NCBI GenBank assembly: GCA_025360005.1
Contig: JANYDA010000044.1
Span: 1-35,608, forward strand
Direction: 5' to 3'
Length of the DNA: 35,608 nucleotides
Origin: Fibrobacteria bacterium
GTDB lineage: Bacteria > Fibrobacterota > Fibrobacteria > UBA11236
The translations under genes were made by a program, and so were the position numbers. Position 1 is the first letter of the stretch. Every line of letters starts with the position of its first letter. This document shows positions 30,534-35,608 of this stretch, piece by piece. The notes below the pieces were generated by a model, which was given only the letters and a program-made list of their open reading frames with translations, was not told where the DNA came from and did not search any database.

Positions 30534-31640
30534 TCACATGATCGTGGACTGGATGACGACGGTATAGTCACCACGGTTGATGATCCCCGGGTAGAGATCG
30601 CGGATGAGAATGGTGGCCGATTTGTCCCCCACGCTCACTACTATGCCGTTCCCCAGCACCTTATCGGTCATGCGGCCATCATTGCGGTTGAAAAAGAGCA
30701 CCATGTCCCCCAAGCGGTAGCCTTTGACGGTGCCCCTGTCCACGATGGCATAGGAGTAGGGCTGCGGGAATTGCTGCTGCGCGGTCACCCACACCACTTG
30801 GGCGGCCAATTTATTGTCCGTGGCGGGAGTGTATCCCGTGGCGGCGACTTCCGGCGGGGAAGTCAGCGGGCAAGCGCGCGAATCGCGGGAAATGGTGCCG
30901 TAGCATTTCACCAGCCGGGCGACGGAGGATTTCGCGCCCACGCGGGTGACCTCGACAATGCCGTTGGTTTCAACCAACCGGCCCAGCGCGCGGCCGGAGG
31001 CGTAGGTGCGGTACTCCTCCCCCAACTGATAGATGCGGAACAAATCGCCGGCCTTGACACCGGATTCCTGGCCCGTGGAAAGCACCACTTCATCGAACAA
31101 TTGCAGGATTTCCGATTCATTGGAATTGCTGTAACGGAGCTTGCATTCATGCGGGAAATAACCTCCGTTTCCCGGCTCGGTCAGGAACGGGGTGGTCAGG
31201 ATCACGGCCTGTGAAAGGTAATGCTTAACGGGGGCCGCATTCACGGGCTTGCCGGTATCCTCGCCGGACGGCATCGTTTGCAGGGCCGACGGCATCAGCG
31301 GTCCCACCTTTTTCATATAGGCCCGGGTGCGCCGTTCTTCGCTGGCCCTCCAGTCGTTCTTCGGCTTGGCGGATTCCTCCTCCGCGGATTTGGGTTCGGA
31401 ACCGTAATTGTAATTATGTGATTTCCGCCACGATAGCATTCCACCCGGGTCGCCCGCCTGCGGCGTAAGGCTCCAGATGCTGGGCCAGCGGAAAGGATCC
31501 TTCATATGCGGTTTGCTGATCTCGAAAAGGTTTTCCGAGACCTTGCCCGTAGCATTTTCCTCGCCGCGCAGCGAGGACGATGACAGGATCACCAAGCCGG
31601 CCGTGAAAGAGATTGTCAATACCGGAAGTTGCAGGCGCAT
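30534..31640 (-). CDS. Secreted protein with FlgT-C-like beta modules
   Basis: 368 residues from ATG 31640. A signal peptide (MRLQLPVLTISFTAGLVILS) is followed by a charged, low-complexity region to about 130. Two beta-barrel-like modules then repeat the pattern of a Gly-rich strand, a VGD or AGD turn and a value-changing strand: GQESGVKAGDLFRIYQLG with ARLVKCYG, and GYRLGDMVLFFNRNDG with IINRGDYTVVI. The pattern resembles the C-terminal domain of FlgT and similar cell-wall-associated proteins. Three cysteines occur in the mature part. No LysM domain is visible. Its role is probably structural in the periplasm. It stands alone between an intergenic gap and the kinase operon. Confidence 0.65.
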   Translation of the reverse strand: MRLQLPVLTISFTAGLVILSSSSLRGEENATGKVSENLFEISKPHMKDPFRWPSIWSLTPQAGDPGGMLSWRKSHNYNYGSEPKSAEEESAKPKNDWRASEERRTRAYMKKVGPLMPSALQTMPSGEDTGKPVNAAPVKHYLSQAVILTTPFLTEPGNGGYFPHECKLRYSNSNESEILQLFDEVVLSTGQESGVKAGDLFRIYQLGEEYRTYASGRALGRLVETNGIVEVTRVGAKSSVARLVKCYGTISRDSRACPLTSPPEVAATGYTPATDNKLAAQVVWVTAQQQFPQPYSYAIVDRGTVKGYRLGDMVLFFNRNDGRMTDKVLGNGIVVSVGDKSATILIRDLYPGIINRGDYTVVIQSTIM

Positions 31641-32106
31641 AGGCAGCGTCACCTCGATTGGAATTTTGCGGGCCGTCTCGGGCCCGCTACATCATGGCCA
31701 AATTGCCCCCCGGGAGGCAAGCACTTTCGCTCTTTGCGGAGTTCGCGGGATTGGGCCCGGCCATCGGGGGGCCGAACCCGTGTTTCCGCGGGCCAGGAAA
31801 CGTGCCCCGGCCGTTCACGGGCGCCGGCCGGCGACGAGTTTCGCGGTGGCGTTTCCGGAGAGGTCGATGGAGGGGCGGGAAATCGGGTTTTTGGCGCCAT
31901 TTATACCGCTTTGCCTGGGGGTTTCCCTTACGGCATGTTTTGCCCCTTGCTTGGCGGCTTCGCGAACCGTTCATGGGTGGCCTTGCCGGGGGGCGTTATC
32001 CGCGGGTAACCGGCAGGTTTCCCGGGTAGCATAACCCCTTGGAAAATTACGGCCTTATGCCTTCCACCCCGTACGATCTGAATACGTCCCAAAATAGGAG
32101 GTTCAG
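31641..32106. other. 466-bp gene-free, G/C-tract-rich region
   Basis: Several overlapping open frames exist on both strands, but none has a ribosome binding site together with protein-like composition. The stretch has many G and C runs and a perfect 12-bp palindrome, CGCCGGCCGGCG (31822-31833). It must contain the divergent promoters of the FlgT-C-like gene and the MerR-like gene. CGTA (about 32069) and TACG (about 32082) form a weak dyad before the GGAGG of the latter. Confidence 0.5.
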
Positions 32107-32364
32107 ATGTACAGCCTGAACGGATCCAATCATCAACCCTATCACACCACCGGTCAGGTGGCGAAGGCGCTGCGCGTCTCCGTCTCGACCTTGAAGCGCT
32201 GGCTGGAAGAAAATCCCAGCCTCGCGGGCTTCAGAACCAACGCCAGCGGATGGCGTTTGTTCTCGCTCGACGAGATAGAACACATACGGGAACACCAACG
32301 ACGACGCAAGAAGGAAGGCAAAACCTTCAAGCCCGATACGTTGAGGCCGGTAAACGATGAGTAA
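32107..32364 (+). CDS. MerR-like helix-turn-helix DNA-binding protein
   Basis: The 85-residue protein has a strong GGAGG 6 nt upstream. The winged helix reads HTTGQVAKALRVSVSTLKRW (helix-turn-helix, about 13-32) with the wing in FRTNASGWRLFSLDEIEHI (about 42-60), then a basic tail RRRKKEGKTFK. It is a MerR-type DNA-binding domain without the usual C-terminal effector or dimerisation coiled coil. It begins the operon and overlaps the next gene by 8 nt, so it is probably an autoregulator of these envelope genes. Confidence 0.8.
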   Translation: MYSLNGSNHQPYHTTGQVAKALRVSVSTLKRWLEENPSLAGFRTNASGWRLFSLDEIEHIREHQRRRKKEGKTFKPDTLRPVNDE

Positions 32365-33556
32365 GATCGGTTCCGCTCTCGTATTGCTCGGACTCCTGGC
32401 CCACAGTGCCATGGCTGCCCAGATGCGATCCCGCGCCGAAGGCGTCCCGGGAGTGCTGGCATCCAATACCGTGGGATTGGGTGACATCTGGGTTACGGGG
32501 GGAATGAGCTCTTACTTCCGTATCCGGCCGGTGGCCAACGACGTGTTGTCCAAGTCTGTCGATTCGGTCTATCGCAACGATTTCCGCCAGCTGTACGGGT
32601 CTGGAAACAAGTTGCAGAGGGACTTACTGTTGGTGCCTAACATCGGGGCCGCCATCGGTCTCGCGAATTTCCTGCATCTGGAGGTGGAAAGCGTTCCCTG
32701 GGACGGGGAAAAGCTGGGAGCCACCACGGCGCGCCTGAAATTCACTTTGCCCGGGAACGATGACCTGCGTGTGTTCGGGCTGGGCGCCAGCCTGAACGCG
32801 ACCTTGTCCACGGAGGAGGACATCTACTCGCGCGGGGCGACCACGCCCGGTTTCGATCCGCTGCTGTACTTCAGCGTGATGGCCGATCTCGATTGGATCA
32901 AGATCTCGAATTCCCTGCCGGTGAAGTTCTACCTGAACTATTCGGGGCTGGACGATTACCGCCTGGCGCATGCGTATTCGCAGCACCAGGTGCGCGTAGC
33001 GGCCGAATACAAGGGCTACCGCAAGGGTTATTACCTGCGCGGATCCGCGATGTTCTACAAGCCGTTGGCCACCCGCTTCAATCCCGATCCGGGCAAGGAT
33101 TTCCTGCCCACGTTTTTCGACGTGGGATTGGGGTACCGCGCGACCTTCGGGGACAGATTCGCCTTTACGGCGGATCTCAGCTTCGATCCCACCCATCCCA
33201 TTTCCTTCTACAGCCAGGAAGTGCGGAAACCACCCAAGCTGGAACTGCGCGTGGAGGCGCCGCTGGTCTTCACCGAGACCCATGCGGAAGCCATGCGCGC
33301 GCTCATCTTCAACGAGGAGCAGCGTAAGCATTTGCGGGAGCTGGCGGCCAAGAATCCCGCGCCCAAGACGGCGCAGAAGGATTCCGGCAGCGGTCCCGCG
33401 GGGCTGAAGCTGGATGAGATCAGCCTGGAGGACCGGAAAGGGTCGCATGGAAAGGACATCCTGCAAGGGGTGTTGGACGACACGGAAGGCGAAGTCACGG
33501 AGAAGCGCAAGCAGATCCGAGGAGAACTGAAGCAGATCGAGGAGCTGTTGGAATGA
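32357..33556 (+). CDS. Outer-membrane beta-barrel-like protein, paralogue 1
   Basis: 399 residues with a signal peptide (SKIGSALVLLGLLAHSAMAA, cleavage near residue 21). The mature protein starts QMRSRAEGVPGVLASNTVGL, with about 280 residues of alternating strands rich in Tyr, Phe and Gly (for example YLRGSAMFYKPLATRF and FFDVGLGYRATFGDRFAFTA). The C-terminal 100 residues are charged and helical (EEQRKHLRELAAKN, RKQIRGELKQIEELLE). It resembles the next gene product, notably at the mature N-terminus (A-x-x-RSR-x-[DE]G). The 4-nt overlap with that gene points to coupled translation. Confidence 0.72.
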   Translation: MSKIGSALVLLGLLAHSAMAAQMRSRAEGVPGVLASNTVGLGDIWVTGGMSSYFRIRPVANDVLSKSVDSVYRNDFRQLYGSGNKLQRDLLLVPNIGAAIGLANFLHLEVESVPWDGEKLGATTARLKFTLPGNDDLRVFGLGASLNATLSTEEDIYSRGATTPGFDPLLYFSVMADLDWIKISNSLPVKFYLNYSGLDDYRLAHAYSQHQVRVAAEYKGYRKGYYLRGSAMFYKPLATRFNPDPGKDFLPTFFDVGLGYRATFGDRFAFTADLSFDPTHPISFYSQEVRKPPKLELRVEAPLVFTETHAEAMRALIFNEEQRKHLRELAAKNPAPKTAQKDSGSGPAGLKLDEISLEDRKGSHGKDILQGVLDDTEGEVTEKRKQIRGELKQIEELLE

Positions 33557-34809
33557 AGCGCGCAACGAAGATTCGGGTCGCAGGCGCATGCTTGGCGCTC
33601 GCCTTGGCGCAGTCGGCCGTAGCGCAGGCTTTGCGCTCTCGGCAGGATGGCCTGAGCACCACGGTTTCGTCCTCGACGGCGGGGGCGGGGAACCTGCATT
33701 TCACCATGTTCGGGAGGACCTTCCTGTGGGACAACGCCGCGGCGCAGAAAATACCGCCCTTGTTGCCCCATGCGGAACTCAACTATGGCTTGACGGATTA
33801 CCTGGATCTGGCGGCCGGGATCAATGCAGTAACCTACGTGTTACAGCCGGGCTACCTGTACGGGCGGGCCAAAATCACCACGCCGGACAACAAATCCATC
33901 CGCTTGCTGGGAATCTCCCAGACGGTGGAGGCGAAGAAGACGATGATGAGCTACTTCCCTTCCAACGGTTTCCGCTACAAGACGGAAGGCTTCGGGCCGG
34001 AAGGGTTCATCCTGGGGAACGGCGGGACCATCAACAGCTGGAAGTTCACCACATCGGCGGACCTGGAGTTGATCAAGCTCTCCTCCTGGCTCCCGTTCAA
34101 GCTTTACGGGAACCTGGGCTGGGAAGGGGAGTTCTCCTCCTACATCAACGACGACAATGCCGGGAGGGCCAAGGCCAGCAAGACCAAGTTGAAGATCCCG
34201 CAGCAGGATTTCTCCATCATTCCCATGTCGCTGGGCCTGGAGCTGAAGACTTTCAACACGGATTTCTTCACGGAGGTGGAGGCCCAGCCTTTTGCGGCCC
34301 AGATTGCCCACAAGATCCGCGCGGACCTGCGCGGGGAGGATGGCGGGGATTATACGCGCTTCCGCATGGTGGGAAAGACCTTCGACGTCCATTACCTGGA
34401 AACGCCGATCTACATCAATTCCGGAGCCAAGCTCAAGTACAAGAACGGCTTGGAGCTGCAAGCCGGTATGTCCTGGCTGTTGAGCTCGGACAGAGGCCCG
34501 CAGTTGGGTCCCTGCGACAACGTCAACAACAAATGCCTGGACGGGGCCACGGACGGTTATTCGCCCTTCTTCCCCCAATGGAAAGTGTTCTGGCTGGTGA
34601 GATATCCGTTCTGGTTCTCCCAGCCTTCCAGCGAATTGTACCGATCGTTCCTCTTGCGTCGGTACGCGGACAAGCGGAAGCGGGTGGATCTGGAGTCGAC
34701 CCTGGCCAAGCCGGCCACGGACGCGGAGGAATCGGACGCAACGGAAAGGAAGCGGAGATTGGAAGAAAGACGCAAGGAGGCGGATGGTAAAGCCGTCGAT
34801 CTCAACTAG
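33553..34809 (+). CDS. Outer-membrane beta-barrel-like protein, paralogue 2
   Basis: 418 residues. The signal peptide is RVAGACLALALAQSAVAQ and the mature start is ALRSRQDGLSTTVSSSTAGA. Strand-rich sequence follows (YGLTDYLDLAAGINAVTYVL, LYGRAKITTPDNKSIRLLGI, SADLELIKLSSWLPFKLYGN), with paired DLELIKLSSWLPFKLY here against DLDWIKISNSLPVKFY in paralogue 1. One Cys pair lies in CDNVNNKC. The C-terminus is a charged helix. It overlaps the preceding gene by 4 nt and the next by 26 nt. A porin-like or machine-anchoring role is plausible; no family is recognised. Confidence 0.72.
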   Translation: MKRATKIRVAGACLALALAQSAVAQALRSRQDGLSTTVSSSTAGAGNLHFTMFGRTFLWDNAAAQKIPPLLPHAELNYGLTDYLDLAAGINAVTYVLQPGYLYGRAKITTPDNKSIRLLGISQTVEAKKTMMSYFPSNGFRYKTEGFGPEGFILGNGGTINSWKFTTSADLELIKLSSWLPFKLYGNLGWEGEFSSYINDDNAGRAKASKTKLKIPQQDFSIIPMSLGLELKTFNTDFFTEVEAQPFAAQIAHKIRADLRGEDGGDYTRFRMVGKTFDVHYLETPIYINSGAKLKYKNGLELQAGMSWLLSSDRGPQLGPCDNVNNKCLDGATDGYSPFFPQWKVFWLVRYPFWFSQPSSELYRSFLLRRYADKRKRVDLESTLAKPATDAEESDATERKRRLEERRKEADGKAVDLN

Positions 34810-35608
34810 GATGCGGCGGCGGCTGATACCGCTGCTGCTCCTGGTTCTATTCGCTCTCAGCGCGCCCGCCAGCGGCAGCCTGGGACCAAACATGCCTTCC
34901 GCGAGCGGTTCCGCCGCCGCGGATAAGGCTCTTTGGTCCAAGGCCGACGCCATGGTGAATCGTTTGCGCGAAGAGCGGAGGAAACTGCGGCTCATTTTCG
35001 AGGAGTTGGAACGGCTCCAATACATGGGGCAGGATTTCCGCGATCTGCAGTTGTATCCCACCCGCGTCACGCATCTGGGTCCCGAGGACGACGTTCGGCT
35101 GGACAGGATGATCGATGTGCTGGAAAAGAATCTGGCCGGCACTCGCAAGCAGGTGGTGGAGCTGGAAAAGCCCTTGGATGATGCCTACTTCATCGCCAAG
35201 GAAATGCTCCAGGAAACCCCCAACCAGGATATGGTGGACCTGCTCCTCAAGGACAACGTGGATCGCATCGGACGCCTGGTGCTGGTGCAGAAGGAATTGA
35301 ACAAGCGATGGGAGGACGCTTTCGCCCTGCTTTCGGAATACCGCCTCCGCATCGGACTGGCCAAACCGGGGCGCGAGGGCGGAATGATCGAGGACGATTT
35401 CTTCAAAGTGCTGATGGCCAACGTGGGCCGCGCTTCCCAGCGTTTCTACGGCGAGATGAACGATTACAAGGATTCGCTCGCCGCCCGTACCAACAAGCAG
35501 GAATGGGAAAAGATGGCCACCCTGGATCTGGCCCGTATCAAGGCGCGGTTGGCCTCCAAGAGCATCGAAATGGTCCAGGAGGATCTGGAGCGCCTTTCCA
35601 ACCGGTTC
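34784..35608 (+). CDS. Secreted coiled-coil protein (partial, runs off the right edge)
   Basis: 275 codons are visible and the frame is open to the edge. AAGGAGG lies just upstream of ATG 34784; ATG 34811 is an alternative that lies outside the preceding gene. A signal peptide with core RLIPLLLLVLFALSAPASG precedes a highly charged, helical protein: ADAMVNRLREERRKLRLIFE, DRMIDVLEKNLAGTRKQVVE and LVLVQKELNKRWEDAFALL. It looks like a periplasmic rod-like protein and is part of the operon with the two barrel proteins. No family is recognised. Confidence 0.65.
   Translation, partial: MVKPSISTRMRRRLIPLLLLVLFALSAPASGSLGPNMPSASGSAAADKALWSKADAMVNRLREERRKLRLIFEELERLQYMGQDFRDLQLYPTRVTHLGPEDDVRLDRMIDVLEKNLAGTRKQVVELEKPLDDAYFIAKEMLQETPNQDMVDLLLKDNVDRIGRLVLVQKELNKRWEDAFALLSEYRLRIGLAKPGREGGMIEDDFFKVLMANVGRASQRFYGEMNDYKDSLAARTNKQEWEKMATLDLARIKARLASKSIEMVQEDLERLSNRF

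Noticed and set aside
31477-32034. Plus-strand frames in and beside the 466-bp gap
   Set aside because: They conflict with each other and with the FlgT-C-like gene, and lack a matching RBS and protein-like composition.
1-35608. CRISPR array, rRNA or a complete tRNA gene
   Set aside because: No regularly spaced short repeats, rRNA sequence or full cloverleaf was found; only tRNA 3' fragments are present.

Overview
The window reads as a high-GC chromosome of a Gram-negative, outer-membrane-bearing bacterium. It has several outer-membrane beta-barrel and OmpA-type proteins, lipoproteins with lipoboxes, many TPR and two-component proteins, a PssA-type phospholipid synthase and a YtxJ-type bacillithiol redox protein. 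That mix fits the FCB group, and Fibrobacterota is a plausible guess, but no rRNA or core marker is present, so the placement is inference.

Left part (1-9.8 kb): accessory DNA. The right end of an integrative element occupies about 1-2594. It holds a possible transposase start, a secreted coiled-coil protein, an excisionase-like HTH protein and a tyrosine integrase whose stop codon lies inside the 3' fragment of a Met-type tRNA gene (the attachment site), followed by the tRNA terminator. A T-arm-like fragment (about 2.84 kb) and a tRNA-Pro 3' fragment with its own terminator (9.56-9.63 kb) look like further insertion scars. Between them lie a small secreted protein, a MarR regulator coupled to a NarL-type response regulator, a DUF3494 ice-binding-like protein, an OmpA-tailed barrel protein and a PAS hybrid histidine kinase.

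Middle (9.8-18.8 kb): a minus-strand three-gene operon encodes a Pro-rich modular protein, an OmpA protein interrupted by a peptidoglycan-binding domain, and a phospholipase D-like enzyme. It looks like cargo of a contractile or type VI-like secretion system. A plus-strand operon follows: DUF3817 membrane protein, YtxJ and a hybrid kinase. Next comes the main surprise, the C-terminal remnant of a prokaryotic Argonaute PIWI domain, broken by an in-frame TAG and cut at its 5' side by a roughly 180-bp repeat. A second copy of the repeat lies 1.86 kb downstream, beyond a lipoprotein gene.

Right part (18.8-35.6 kb): more ordinary envelope and housekeeping genes. These are an SGNH-hydrolase/TPR fusion, RfbC, an MBL-fold hydrolase, a lamin-tail-domain lipoprotein, PssA, and a minus-strand operon (small membrane protein, sensor kinase, OmpR-type regulator, PQQ-propeller protein). 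A secreted FlgT-C-like protein and a 466-bp gene-free gap follow. The window ends in a tightly overlapping operon of a MerR-like HTH protein, two related outer-membrane proteins and a secreted coiled-coil protein that runs off the edge. All functional statements rest on motif recognition by eye; no database search was run.
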